64,000 nucleotides of DNA from Acerihabitans arboris (lineage in GTDB: Bacteria; Pseudomonadota; Gammaproteobacteria; Enterobacterales; Enterobacteriaceae): NCBI RefSeq assembly GCF_010131535.1, contig NZ_WUBS01000010.1, forward strand, positions 163,982 to 227,981. The letters are read 5' to 3'. The notes below the pieces were generated by a model. The model made no database searches. It had not been told where the DNA came from and saw only the letters and a program-made list of their open reading frames with translations. Of the stretch, positions 52,705 to 61,302 are shown in pieces (position 1 is the stretch's first letter; each line of letters begins with the position of its first letter). The translations under genes and the position numbers were made by a program.

Positions 52705-53240
52705 TGCTGAAGATGACCGGGCGTATTACCCCAGTCGGCAATGTATTTCCCGCGGGCTAAATTGAGCGAACGCCAAAGGGGCTCCCGTGGCACGCTGAGG
52801 ATCAAATGCCCGCACTCCACCCGTTGGAGTGCTTCCAGGCCGGCTTCTGGATTTTCCAAATGCTCAAGCACTTCGCAACAGACAACTAGATCGGCACCGT
52901 CACGCTTGGAATTTAAATCGTAAATGCTGCGGATTTCAAACAGTGTCGGTGGCAATTCCCGAGCGAGCGCATTTTCACGCGCAATTTCGATGACCTGCTG
53001 GGAAAAATCGCAACCTCTGGCCGCCAGGCCCTGCTCATTCCAGCGTAAAACCCAATAACCCTCGCCACAACCGATCTCATGGATCGATTGGGGCATGACC
53101 TGGGAAACGAAATCACTCAAAGCCGATTCGAACCTTTGCATCATCCATTTTACGGCCGGATTACGTGAGCCATATTTGTCATAGGCATTACCGATAACAA
53201 TGCCATCTTCTTTAGCGCCACCCGAAATCCTGAAACTCAT
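52599..53240 (-). CDS. class I SAM-dependent methyltransferase A
   Basis: A 213-residue methyltransferase. Motif I, which holds the SAM adenosyl group, reads IHEIGCGEGYWVLRW; motif II acidic region GCDFSQQVIEIA; motif post-I DLVVCCEVLEHLENPEAGLEAL. The variant arrangement with VLEHLENP is common in surface-glycan and ubiquinone-type methyltransferases. It starts within the stop of methyltransferase B (four-base overlap). Its place between a GT2 enzyme and a flippase suggests methylation of a lipid-linked or polysaccharide sugar. Confidence 0.85.
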   Translation of the reverse strand: MSFRISGGAKEDGIVIGNAYDKYGSRNPAVKWMMQRFESALSDFVSQVMPQSIHEIGCGEGYWVLRWNEQGLAARGCDFSQQVIEIARENALARELPPTLFEIRSIYDLNSKRDGADLVVCCEVLEHLENPEAGLEALQRVECGHLILSVPREPLWRSLNLARGKYIADWGNTPGHLQHWSKKSFIRLVSKYFAVVDQKNPLPWTMLLCRPRN

Positions 53241-53800
53241 AGGGCACTCTTCGCATATATCGCAATCTGATTCGCACCGAACAAAAATCGGCGATAATAA
53301 ATAAGATCCAACCCGGCTTGTTTGCCCGCTGCCTCGAGTTTTGACCGATCCAGCAATGCCTCGTGTTCCTCACTGGCGTGCTTAGAGAACAGTCCGATCG
53401 ACGCCCCTAAATGGTGAACCCAATCAACGGAAGGATGCGGCGTGGTGACTACTATCCGTGATGAAGGGCTCTCCCTCATATACGCGGCTAAGGTCCTTAA
53501 AAAATCGGCGGAGTCTTTGACATGCTCGATAACGGCCAGCGAAACCACGGTGTCGAATTTTTCGGATAATTCGGGTGATTTTGCAACAAACGCATGTTTT
53601 GGGAAGCACTTTAGGGCGAGGCGAAGCGATAGACTGTCTATTTCAACACCCACATAGTTTCCTGCATCGATTTGCGCGGCCAGCGCGCCGGATCCACAAC
53701 CAAAATCAAGTGTACGCCCAGTGAGATAGGGGGCTGCGGCCTGGATACGCTTTCTTCGCAAATAAGGTGATAAAAGTCCTTCCGATCCTTGATCCGCCAT
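53237..53800 (-). CDS. class I SAM-dependent methyltransferase B
   Basis: A 187-residue methyltransferase: RTLDFGCGSGALAAQID is motif I, YVGVEIDSLSLRLA the acidic strand, and DTVVSLAVIEHVKDSADFL the post-I motif. The start at 53800 (MADQGSEG) is preferred because GGAGAG stands upstream and because its ATG shares the last base of the glycosyltransferase stop (TAATG coupling); an ATG at 53818 is possible. It is a paralogue-like partner of methyltransferase A. Confidence 0.85.
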   Translation of the reverse strand: MADQGSEGLLSPYLRRKRIQAAAPYLTGRTLDFGCGSGALAAQIDAGNYVGVEIDSLSLRLALKCFPKHAFVAKSPELSEKFDTVVSLAVIEHVKDSADFLRTLAAYMRESPSSRIVVTTPHPSVDWVHHLGASIGLFSKHASEEHEALLDRSKLEAAGKQAGLDLIYYRRFLFGANQIAIYAKSAL

Positions 53801-54765
53801 TATTGTTTTTCTCTCCATTGTGGAAATTTGTTGGATGTCAAATTTGCGGTCTTGAAGCGAATATCTTCAAGTAATTTACGATTTGCTGCCAATAAATCTG
53901 CAATAAAAGCAATCAGAAAGGTTTGGAAACCCATGCCAAGCAATGTGGCTGATAAGATTAGCGATTGAACATGTCCTGCGCCAGAGCCGCTTAAGTAATA
54001 GCCCAAAAAACGTATCCCTATCACTAAACCCAATCCAAACAGTAGCGTACCTACCGATGCAAAAAACCTGAATGGCCTGTAGATGATAAATATTCGTACA
54101 ATAGTAATAACGCTTCGCTTAATATAATTTGAAGTGCTACTCATCAATCTTGATGGGCGTAAATCTTCATTTACTCTAATAGGAATAGATAATATCGCCA
54201 TGTTTTTTTGACCAGCTTGTATAATTGTTTCCAATGTGTAGGTGTAATCATTAAAAACAATTAACTGCCGCGCCGCTGAACGGCTGATAGCCCTGAACCC
54301 GCTCGGCGCATCGGGAATATCCGTTTTACTTGCAACACGAACAACCCAACTGCCGAGCTTTTGGAGCATCTTCTTTACTATCGAAAAATGTGCAATCGTT
54401 GTTATCGGCCGAGCACCGATAACTAAATCGGCTTTCTTGTCTAGTATAGGCTGAGTTAACAAGGGAATATCGGTCGCCTCATATTGATTATCGGCATCGG
54501 TATTTACAATGACATCCGCGCCCAAAAGCAAGCATGCATTTATACCTGTCATGAAAGCCCTGGCCAGCCCTTGGTTTCTTGGATGGACCACGATGTGGTC
54601 AACCCCATTCTCCTTTGCTACGCGCTGCGTCTCGTCGGTACTGCCATCATCGATAATCAACCATTCGACACATTCAAAGCCGACAACTTCTCGGGGTAAA
54701 GCCGCCAATACGACACCAAGGGTTTTTGCCTCATTGAGGCAGGGTATTTGGATGATGAGTTTCAA
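53800..54765 (-). CDS. family 2 glycosyltransferase, dolichol-phosphate-sugar-synthase-like
   Basis: A 321-residue enzyme, first of the acquired operon. The GT-A domain includes IIQIPCLNEAKTLGVVL, the nucleotide-sugar aspartate region WLIIDDGSTDETQ, the DXD-like NTDADNQYEATD and the acceptor segment DAPSGFRAISR. Two C-terminal membrane helices (FFASVGTLLFGLGLVIGIRF and SLILSATLLGMGFQTFLIAF) anchor it, as in DPM1/GtrB enzymes. It probably loads a sugar from a nucleotide donor onto polyprenyl phosphate at the inner leaflet for the later flippase and GT-C proteins. Confidence 0.9.
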   Translation of the reverse strand: MKLIIQIPCLNEAKTLGVVLAALPREVVGFECVEWLIIDDGSTDETQRVAKENGVDHIVVHPRNQGLARAFMTGINACLLLGADVIVNTDADNQYEATDIPLLTQPILDKKADLVIGARPITTIAHFSIVKKMLQKLGSWVVRVASKTDIPDAPSGFRAISRSAARQLIVFNDYTYTLETIIQAGQKNMAILSIPIRVNEDLRPSRLMSSTSNYIKRSVITIVRIFIIYRPFRFFASVGTLLFGLGLVIGIRFLGYYLSGSGAGHVQSLILSATLLGMGFQTFLIAFIADLLAANRKLLEDIRFKTANLTSNKFPQWREKQ

Positions 54766-55164
54766 CCGATGGCCCTTTGTTTATCTGTGGCATAAAAATA
54801 TTTATGGATTCTATTACTAGTTTGTTTTTTTATCTACCCAAAAATTCTTATTAAATTAAAACTGCAGCATTGAAACGGTTTTTATATAAGTAAGCATCCT
54901 AATATATGAGTGTTGTTACTTAATTCATCTGATGGTATTTTACAATAAATTATAGCAGCCTGGTTTTAACGGGAATGATTAATTTTAATTATTGATGTGC
55001 GTATTATTATATTAATAAATTGAGTGTTAAAAGCATAATAATATTATATCTAAATATAATTAAACAAATAAATAATGTGTTCGGTTGCATGAGTAACCAT
55101 AATATATCTATAAATTAGTATGTTGTCGTTAACGCGCTTGCTAACATGCCCGTTATTCAGTCAC
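54766..55164. promoter_or_regulatory. very AT-rich intergenic region
   Basis: Nearly 400 bases of AT-rich DNA contain the likely promoter of the glycan operon on the left. No gene is seen. The low GC supports foreign origin of the flanking operon, and such DNA is a typical H-NS target. Confidence 0.45.
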
Positions 55165-55485
55165 TCATGCCGGTAATAAAATGATTAATTCTCCTGATGC
55201 GATGTCAGGTCTTTCTCTCATCAGGCGTTTTCCTTTGAAAAAATCGCAGCCTACAACGCCATCTATGTCATCTTTAGCGAGCCCAGGTGCATTAAAACCA
55301 CGGATGACTCTACTAACCTGATTTTCCCCGGCCACAACTTCTGTTATACCTGATGTTTTGGTTTTGGAATCTTGTTCAAGTAACAAAATGACATTCGCGC
55401 CTGTATCTAATATCAATCTCAACCGCTTGCCTGCGTCACCAATGTGATCTCTTCCTGATCCCGGTTCAATATATTCCACAGTCAA
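55165..55485 (-). pseudogene. retropepsin-like aspartyl protease fragment
   Basis: A 106-residue frame with the aspartyl-protease active-site pattern LILDTGANVILLL and the flap/closing element DIDGVVGCDFFKGKR. Clan AA proteases of bacteria carry DTGA and GxDF at about this spacing, but the usual N-terminal signal or anchor is missing and the only start is a TTG next to the SDR fragment. It may be a truncated gene or a small soluble protease; truncation is more likely given the decayed neighbourhood. Confidence 0.4.
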
Positions 55486-55741
55486 CAGTCTCAGTTACAC
55501 TACGGCAAACGTTGCGCTCAATGCGGTAACCGTCTCATTTGCCAAAGAGCTGGAGCAGCCTGGCATTAAGGTGGATGTGGATGTGGTTGAACCTGGGCAT
55601 GTACAAACCGATCTCAACAACAATAATACCGGAGTCTTTACATCGGAAGAAGGGGCGCAGCCCGCAATCAAGATGGCGTTGATCGGTAAAGATGGCCCGA
55701 TCGGGAGGTTCTTTGGGCCTGAAGGCGGACAACCTTGGTAA
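55482..55741 (+). pseudogene. C-terminal SDR fragment
   Basis: This stretch reads YTTANVALNAVTVSFAKELEQPG and continues with VVEPGHVQTDLNNN, DGPIGRFFGPEGGQPW and a stop, exactly the part from the catalytic Tyr/Lys region to the C-terminus of an SDR of the carbonyl-reductase type. The catalytic lysine is replaced (YTTAN instead of YSTSK), and the cofactor half is absent. It abuts the protease fragment, marking a deletion or recombination junction. Confidence 0.7.
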
Positions 55742-55865
55742 CCAATACGGAAATGCGTTGTTTGGATGGGCAACGCGCTTCAGCTTTGTTTTTGTAATGT
55801 GGTTAAACAATCCTCTTTCCCTTACCGGCCAGGGGACTTGCTCACTCATTCCATTTTAGCCTGCA

Positions 55866-56843
55866 TTAAGTAATTCGGGTATCTGCAATGGTTTCTGCAA
55901 AACCCTTGCCAAACAACTCCGCTGGGGTCTGGAAGCCCGGACGCGCCTGGCCTGTTAGTACCCTTCGTCCGGCCTCAGCGGCAGCCATTGCCGTGAAGCT
56001 GTAACCGTTTAATGTGTCCAGCAACATACGCACTGTACTGCCATCGGCGCTGACAACCTCGGCAACGGCCTGGTAACGGTTGGCGTCACGCTCTTCGGGC
56101 GTTGGGCCGTCGGGTAAAACAGACAGATCGCCCTGGGGAAAGCCTGCCCCGGTGATATGCACAAAGGTAGCAATGTCGGGGATTTTCGTTGCCTTCCAGA
56201 CGGTTGTCAGGTCCGGCAACGTTACCGGGAAGCATTCCAGTGGACCCATGCCAAAATCGAAGGTTCTCACCTTGGTGGGATCCTGCCGTATCAGCAAACC
56301 ATCGCGGCGTATCAGACATTCCGGAGACAGATTTTCAGTCGCGCTGATTGCCGAACCCCGTGACATCGGCCCGGCGACGTGTAGAGCCAATGATATACTT
56401 TTGGGGGCCGTTGCCCGCTCTTTAGCGTGGGCGGCGAGACACCCCAGCATCGCCACGCTGCCCCCGCATCCCGGCAGCAGCATCACGCCAGCGGTGGCGG
56501 CTTCTCTGTCCAGGGTTTCAGCCAGCCTGTAGCTGTCGGGTTCGGCAGCCACATCAAGGTAATGCACCTGTTTACGTAGCGCTGCCTTTATCAACACATT
56601 CGCCGTGTGCATAAACGGGCCAGCACAGTTCAGAAGCACCGCCACATCGGCAAGTGCCTCATCAATACTTGCCGGCTCACCCAGGGAAAAGGAGCGGTAA
56701 GGCAGATTCAGCCCTGAGGCCATTGCAGCCAGTTTTGCCTCGTTACGCCCGGCGAGTATAAGCGGAACGCCGCAAGCAATTGCATGTTGAACGATCATGC
56801 CGCCGGTATAGCCTGTCGCACCATAAATCATCAGTTTCTTCAT
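55866..56843 (-). CDS. saccharopine-dehydrogenase-like NAD(P)-binding protein
   Basis: A 325-residue Rossmann-fold oxidoreductase related to trans-acting enoyl reductases and saccharopine-dehydrogenase-like proteins. The cofactor loop MIYGATGYTGGMIVQHA is at the N-terminus, then ILAGRNEAKLAAMA, LLNCAGPFMHTANVLIKAAL and HYLDVAAEPD. The ATG at 56843 matches the family start; an ATG at 56873 overlapping the preceding stop (ATGA) would add ten residues and coupling. Last gene of an operon with a VOC protein and an NTF2-like protein, opposite an AraC regulator. Substrate unknown. Confidence 0.82.
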   Translation of the reverse strand: MKKLMIYGATGYTGGMIVQHAIACGVPLILAGRNEAKLAAMASGLNLPYRSFSLGEPASIDEALADVAVLLNCAGPFMHTANVLIKAALRKQVHYLDVAAEPDSYRLAETLDREAATAGVMLLPGCGGSVAMLGCLAAHAKERATAPKSISLALHVAGPMSRGSAISATENLSPECLIRRDGLLIRQDPTKVRTFDFGMGPLECFPVTLPDLTTVWKATKIPDIATFVHITGAGFPQGDLSVLPDGPTPEERDANRYQAVAEVVSADGSTVRMLLDTLNGYSFTAMAAAEAGRRVLTGQARPGFQTPAELFGKGFAETIADTRIT

Positions 56844-56869
56844 AATTGTTATTCGTCCTGGGGAGTGGG

Positions 56870-57232
56870 TCATTCAAGATCGGCGTCGATACGCTCGATC
56901 AACCCATCGCTATTAACAGACATCGCCAGCACGCCAATCTCATGGCCGAAATTACCGGTGAAATCGACCCGCGCACGCACACGGCTTTCGCCCGCACTGA
57001 CGATCGACAGCAAGCGGGTCACCGTGCGATAACCGATGAAATACTGTTCGATATAGTTTCGGATACCGGTATGACCATCAAAACGGTGGCCGGTGGATGG
57101 GTCGTCGACTACCGCATCTGGTGTAAACAGCGTTAACGCACGATCGACGTCGAAGGCGTTGGTTGCCGCGAGCAGCGCATCAGCTATCCCGCGCAATGGG
57201 TTTGTCCGTATGGTCACGGCATCAACTCCCAT
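56870..57232 (-). CDS. NTF2-like/SnoaL-type protein
   Basis: A 120-residue cone-shaped NTF2-fold protein. Visible elements are NAFDVDRALTLFTPDAVVDDPSTGHRFDGHTGIRNYI (in parts: ALTLFTPDAVV, GHTGIRNY) and RVRARVDFTGNFGHEIG. Proteins of this group are small isomerases, hydrolases or binding proteins. The start at 57232 lies within the last codons of the VOC gene (11-base overlap). Role in the pathway unknown. Confidence 0.78.
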   Translation of the reverse strand: MGVDAVTIRTNPLRGIADALLAATNAFDVDRALTLFTPDAVVDDPSTGHRFDGHTGIRNYIEQYFIGYRTVTRLLSIVSAGESRVRARVDFTGNFGHEIGVLAMSVNSDGLIERIDADLE

Positions 57233-57623
57233 GCTGCCAGCTTTTGTAAACGAACTCGAGGCTGTAGCCGTCCGGATCCCTGACCTGCGCCGCGTAGTAG
57301 CGTGGGTCATAGTGAAATTGCGCGCCAGGCGGATGAATTTCCACCGCGCCAACCGCCAGGGCCTCGGCGTGGGCCAGCTTTACCATCGCTTCCGATTCGG
57401 CAACGAAACCAACGTGGACGGCATCGGCTGAAACATTGCCCTGCCTGAGCCAGAAAAAGACCCGACCGTTCGCGCCAAAGCCCTTCAGGTCGGGATGGCC
57501 CGCAGGACCGTCTTTGCCGTCATAGTCATGACGGCTGGTGATCCCGAGGAGGGGGAGTACCCTTTCATAAAAGGCGACTGAACGCTCAATATTGCTTACG
57601 GTAATGAATATATGATCCAGCAT
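57222..57623 (-). CDS. VOC-family (glyoxalase-like) protein
   Basis: A 133-residue vicinal-oxygen-chelate protein. The metal-site histidine is in MLDHIFITVSNIERSVAFYERVLPLLG, a second in HVGFVAES, and Glu in DPDGYSLEFVYK, the usual set for a divalent metal. AGGAG lies before the ATG at 57623. VOC enzymes include dioxygenases, lyases and resistance proteins; the partner genes suggest catabolism or detoxification of a small carbonyl compound. Confidence 0.85.
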   Translation of the reverse strand: MLDHIFITVSNIERSVAFYERVLPLLGITSRHDYDGKDGPAGHPDLKGFGANGRVFFWLRQGNVSADAVHVGFVAESEAMVKLAHAEALAVGAVEIHPPGAQFHYDPRYYAAQVRDPDGYSLEFVYKSWQHGS

Positions 57624-57637
57624 GCTGTGCTCCTTTG

Positions 57638-57988
57638 TCAGATGATATAACCGCCCGAGACTTCAATTGTCTGGGCATTAATCCAGCCTCCATCGGCGGT
57701 GAGCCGTGAAGCGATGACACTGGCGACTTCTTCGGGTTCGCCGACCCGTCCGAGTGCCGTCTGCGCAGCGAGCAAAGCGTCGAACCCGGCATTCAAACCG
57801 CCGCCAAGTTCAGTGCTAATCGGGCCTGGCGACACGGCGTTGACCCGGATACCCCGCTCCCCGAACTCTCTGGCGGCATCAGGCTGGTTATTTCAGGTCA
57901 GTATGACGCTGAACCCGCGGCGAGCACACTCAAGTGCCGTGCTGGCGCCTATTCCCCGGCTTCCACCAGTAATCAAAACATAACGCAT
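57638..57988 (-). pseudogene. SDR with internal stop and deletion
   Basis: Begins MRYVLITGGSRGIGASTALECARRGFSVILT with an intact cofactor loop, then meets an in-frame TGA. The frame resumes at AREFGERGIRVNAVSPGPISTELGG and ends with the normal C-terminus NAQTIEVSGGYII. About 110 residues that should include NNAG and the catalytic Ser-Tyr-Lys are missing. It was the first gene of the operon controlled by the AraC regulator on the right. Confidence 0.88.
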
Positions 57989-58128
57989 AGAACCCAACTC
58001 TTGTGGAAAAGTTTGGCCAGAACAAGAGTACGCGGGATTTTTTAGCCTGGCTCATGCAATCCTCTTTAGATGTTGCCCGATACTGCTTTTCTCTTGTTGC
58101 AGGCGCAGGGGCATGTTATTTATCGAAA

Positions 58129-59001
58129 ATGGAAAAACAATTGCATGAACTACGTGAGCTGGCATCCGGTGCCGGAAATCAGCGCACTGAAACAGGAATA
58201 CCGCGCGTGGCGATGGTTCAGGGGGAGATCCCTGAACACCGGTTGGCCGCAGTATATGAACCGATGATTAATCTGATCCTGACCGGATCGAAAAGCATGA
58301 CGGTGGGGGACAGAACCTACAGATACGACCCTGCGACCTATTTTGTGATGTCGGTGGATTTACCGGCCGTCGGTCAGGTTTATGCGGATGATCTGACCGA
58401 TGCCCCTTATCTTGCCGTCAGCCTGACGCCTGAACCGGAAATTATCGCCGACCTGCTTGCCGGTTTGCCTGATTCCGGCACAGCATCGCGCTACGGTTCT
58501 GGATTCGCTGTCGCGCCTGTTACATCCGAATTACTGGATGCCTGGCTGAGAATGCTGCGTCTGATAAACAAGCCGGAGGAAATTGCCGCGCTGGCTCCGG
58601 CGTATGAACGAGAAATCCTGTTCCGTGTTCTTCAGGGGCCACTTGGCTGGATGCTACGGGATATTGCAACGCCTGATACGCATCTGTCCCGGATTTATGC
58701 GGTGATTAACTGGATAAAGCAGAACTATATGCAAGCCGTACGGGTGGAAGAACTGGCTGACATGGCCGCGCTGAGTGTTTCGGCGTTTCATCGCCACTTT
58801 AAGGCAATTACAGCGCTTAGCCCTGTACAATATCAGAAACGGATCCGGTTGATGCAGGCTCGGGCAATGCTTGCCACCAGGAGCGCCAATATCACGACAA
58901 TTGCTTTGTCTGTTGGTTATCAGAGTCATACGCAGTTCAGCCGGGAGTATTCACGACTGTTTGGGCGGCCACCGTCAACTGAGCGCGGCAGGATGAATTA
59001 A
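58129..59001 (+). CDS. AraC-family regulator with cupin-like N-terminal domain
   Basis: About 290 residues. The N-terminal half matches the AraC_N type (AAVYEPMINLILTGSKSMTVG, FVMSVDLPAVGQV), which binds an effector or mediates dimerisation. The C-terminal half is the double helix-turn-helix: VEELADMAALSVSAFHRHFK and ITTIALSVGYQSHTQFSREYSRLFG. The ATG at 58129 fits the family; the frame is open from 58003. It faces the SDR/VOC/NTF2/saccharopine-dehydrogenase-like group and probably controls it. Confidence 0.9.
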   Translation: MEKQLHELRELASGAGNQRTETGIPRVAMVQGEIPEHRLAAVYEPMINLILTGSKSMTVGDRTYRYDPATYFVMSVDLPAVGQVYADDLTDAPYLAVSLTPEPEIIADLLAGLPDSGTASRYGSGFAVAPVTSELLDAWLRMLRLINKPEEIAALAPAYEREILFRVLQGPLGWMLRDIATPDTHLSRIYAVINWIKQNYMQAVRVEELADMAALSVSAFHRHFKAITALSPVQYQKRIRLMQARAMLATRSANITTIALSVGYQSHTQFSREYSRLFGRPPSTERGRMN

Positions 59002-59014
59002 CCCGGCTGGACCG

Positions 59015-59089
59015 CTCCTGCGGCCTGGCGGCTTTTATCTCGGTATCGGTGAGAGGTTTCGTTAACCGTGCCGTTGGTGCCTGGTACAT
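59015..59089 (-). pseudogene. N-terminal stub of a P4-type tyrosine integrase
   Basis: A minus-strand ATG at 59089 begins MYQAPTARLTKPLTDTEIKA followed by ARPQERS, the conserved N-terminal arm-binding start of P4-like integrases (usually LTDTEIKAAKPKDK). The similarity ends after about 25 residues where the sequence runs into the 3' end of the AraC gene. It marks the scar of a genomic island next to yaiL. Confidence 0.65.
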
Positions 59090-59226
59090 GAGCGAACCCA
59101 GGTCACGCCAGCCTCTGATAACCCCGCCAAACTCAAGCCACACAGCGATCAGGTCCTGCAATCTGGTACAGCCCCAAAAATTACAGGTATAATCCCACAA
59201 ATTATTCAACTGGTTTGGAAACGAAG

Positions 59227-59766
59227 ATGACGAAACTCACCTTACAAGAACAGATGCTAAAAGCTGGATTAGTGACCAGCAAAAAAATGGCCAAAGTCCA
59301 AAGAACGGCTAAAAAATCACGGGTTCAGGCTCGTGAGGCAAGAGAGGCTGTGGAAGAAAATAAAAAAGCGCAACTTGAACGTGATAAACAGCTAAGCGAA
59401 CAACAAAGACAAGCTGCCTTATCTAAAGAGTATAAAGCCCAGGTGAAGCAGCTCATTGAAATGAACAGAATTAATATTTCAAAAGGCGATATTGGTTTTA
59501 ACTTCACAGATAATAATTTAATCAAGAAAATAGTTGTGGATAAGATTACTCAAGCTCAGCTGATTAGTGGTCGTCTCGCCATTGCTCGTTTGGTTGTTGA
59601 TAACAGTGGCGTGAGTGAATACGCTATTATCCCCGCGAGCGTAGCCGATAAAATTGCGCAGCGGGATGCGAACAGTATTGTATTAAATAGCGCGCTGAGT
59701 CAGGAAGAGCAAGATGAAGAAGATCCGTATGCCGATTTTAAAGTGCCCGATGACTTGATGTGGTAA
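59227..59766 (+). CDS. yaiL: YaiL-like DUF2058 protein
   Basis: A 179-residue cytosolic protein nearly identical in pattern to E. coli YaiL: MTKLTLQEQMLKAGLVTSKK, the charged helix with AREAREAVEENKKAQLERDK, YKAQVKQLIEMNRI, GDIGFNFTDNNLIKKI and the C-terminus DPYADFKVPDDLMW. Annotated in relatives as a nucleoprotein or polynucleotide-associated protein of unknown function. The ATG at 59227 is chosen; a TTG four codons upstream is possible. A terminator follows at 59791. Confidence 0.95.
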   Translation: MTKLTLQEQMLKAGLVTSKKMAKVQRTAKKSRVQAREAREAVEENKKAQLERDKQLSEQQRQAALSKEYKAQVKQLIEMNRINISKGDIGFNFTDNNLIKKIVVDKITQAQLISGRLAIARLVVDNSGVSEYAIIPASVADKIAQRDANSIVLNSALSQEEQDEEDPYADFKVPDDLMW

Positions 59767-59790
59767 TTAACGTTTTGCGGATGCCTATGT

Positions 59791-59816
59791 ATGAAAAGTC
59801 CCTCAGGGCTTTTCAT
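59791..59816 (+). terminator. terminator after yaiL
   Basis: ATGAAAAG, a bulged T, CCC, loop TCA, GGG and CTTTTCAT form a hairpin 25 bases after the yaiL stop. The U tract is part of the stem, as in many enterobacterial terminators. Confidence 0.75.
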
Positions 59817-60349
59817 CAAGATTTTATGTTCAGCCAGTTCATGGAAAACGCAGGGTTATTCTCGATAGTTGCCAACAACTTTGCTGCCGGCCCGACTGGA
59901 TTACGTCTTTTGGCTGCCCTGACCTGTTCCCCGTTGATTAACACAATGATGTTAAAACGTCTTCATCTTGAAGGTTGTTCGGCATTAAAGTCCAATTTTC
60001 GCTCTTGACCGTCCGTCAAATTTCATCGTGTCCTTCCACAGCCCCTTGCCAATCCCGGTGCCCGGAAATCTCCCGGCGATTTTCAGCCGCGCTTGATGCG
60101 CAGCGATATACGGTTCCCCCGCAACCCCCTCCGGCAGCCAGACCCTATACTGCAGCGGCCCCGTTAACTCTTCCGCCACGTCTGGCCGCAGCGTTTCACT
60201 CTGCGTCGCTTACGCCTTCACCTGGCCGTCCCCTTCGCATTCCAGACATTTATCATCCAGACTTGAACCAAAGACGTAGTCTGCGCAGGCATTGTGCTTT
60301 ACACTGCGCGCTGTAAAAACTGAGTAGATAAACGATTAAGTAGGCGGTA
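59817..60349. other. gene-poor stretch with an unrecognised remnant
   Basis: No intact gene is supported. On the minus strand, 59985-60179 reads LTGPLQYRVWLPEGVAGEPY and GRFPGTGIGKGLWKDTMKF with protein-like character, cut at both ends, and an upstream piece continues in the same frame past a stop. It looks like the end of a lost gene that I cannot name. Confidence 0.35.
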
Positions 60350-60832
60350 ATGGCGATGAACGGAACGGTCACAACGTGGTTTAAAGATAAAGGTTTTGGA
60401 TTTATCAAAGATGAAAACGGTGATAACCGTTATTTTCATGTGATTAAGGTCGCCAACCCGGAGCTGATTAAGAAAGATGCGGTGGTGACTTTCGAAGCCG
60501 CCACTAATAACAAGGGTTTGTCAGCCTATGCTGTGAAAGTCGTACCGGAAAGCAAATACATCTATATCGCAGGCGAGCGCCTTAAGCTTACGTCGATCAA
60601 GTCTTACCTGGTTTACAGCGAAGAAGTGTCTGCCGATACCCGCATCGATAAAGAAAATGCGGTGCTGTCTGTGGGTGTACTGATGAGTAGTATCAGGCCG
60701 AAATCAGCCGCGAAGCCTGGTGAAATGCGCTCGCTGAAAAAACTGGCGATTACCACCTTCCAGGGAACGATGTTAATCTTCTCGGAAGATGAGATAGACG
60801 TGGATGCCACGGTGAAACTGCTCAAGGTTTGA
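60350..60832 (+). CDS. cold-shock-domain protein with unique C-terminal domain
   Basis: A 160-residue protein. Residues 1-65 form a cold-shock OB fold with the nucleic-acid motifs GTVTTWFKDKGFGFIKDENG (RNP1-like KGFGFI) and DNRYFHVIKV (RNP2-like). The C-terminal 90 residues (ESKYIYIAGERLKLTSIKSY and later TTFQGTMLIFSEDE) are a separate small domain that I know only from similar enterobacterial proteins found on chromosomes and plasmids. It probably binds single-stranded RNA or DNA. AGGCGG precedes the ATG. Confidence 0.85.
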   Translation: MAMNGTVTTWFKDKGFGFIKDENGDNRYFHVIKVANPELIKKDAVVTFEAATNNKGLSAYAVKVVPESKYIYIAGERLKLTSIKSYLVYSEEVSADTRIDKENAVLSVGVLMSSIRPKSAAKPGEMRSLKKLAITTFQGTMLIFSEDEIDVDATVKLLKV

Positions 60833-61027
60833 AATCATTCGGACTGACCCTGTGCCTGAATCCTGCGCCATTCATAAGCAGAATTTCGGCATCGCTTACT
60901 GACCTCAGTGCGCTGTGATATACGGCTTTTTCACAAACTCCGCCAGCTACCAGGCCATATAAAATACATGGTATGTCCGCTTCACGCCCTGAGGCATTCG
61001 ACTCGCTTTTTAAGCTTTCAGCAAAGG
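60833..61027. other. non-coding remnant region
   Basis: No gene is seen. It lies between the cold-shock-domain gene and the IS110 transposase remnant and is probably the former right part of that element. Confidence 0.3.
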
Positions 61028-61302
61028 CTAATTTCGCTCTTTGAGCGCCTTTAAGTATTTCGCCTCGTCGTAACAGATCCTACTCTTCCAACAATGGTAA
61101 ATTATCCGTATCCATTTAAACGCCAGTGCCCGGATCGCGGATTGATCAGACTTTCCTTTTTCGCGCCGTCCCTGGTAATACAGTTCGGCCCAGTATGATG
61201 ATTTAACTGTCTTGGCTGCCCATTCAACAAAAGTCTGCCGGACAAACCTGGCACATTGCCATCGCCAGTGTACCCACGATTTCTGACCACTTCGTTCGGT
61301 TA
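61028..61302 (-). mobile_element. IS110-family transposase, C-terminal remnant
   Basis: On the minus strand, 61302 to 61028 reads SWVHWRWQCARFVRQTFVEW, then AAKTVKSSYWAELYYQGRR, RALAFKWIRIIYHCWKSR and YDEAKYLKALKERN with a stop. These are the last 90 residues of an IS110-family (DEDD) transposase with its second-domain region. The N-terminal catalytic domain is missing, and the ends of the element are not identifiable. Confidence 0.8.

Noticed and set aside
59760..60008. An 82-residue plus-strand frame after yaiL
   Set aside because: It overlaps the yaiL stop and terminator, lacks a ribosome site and resembles no family.
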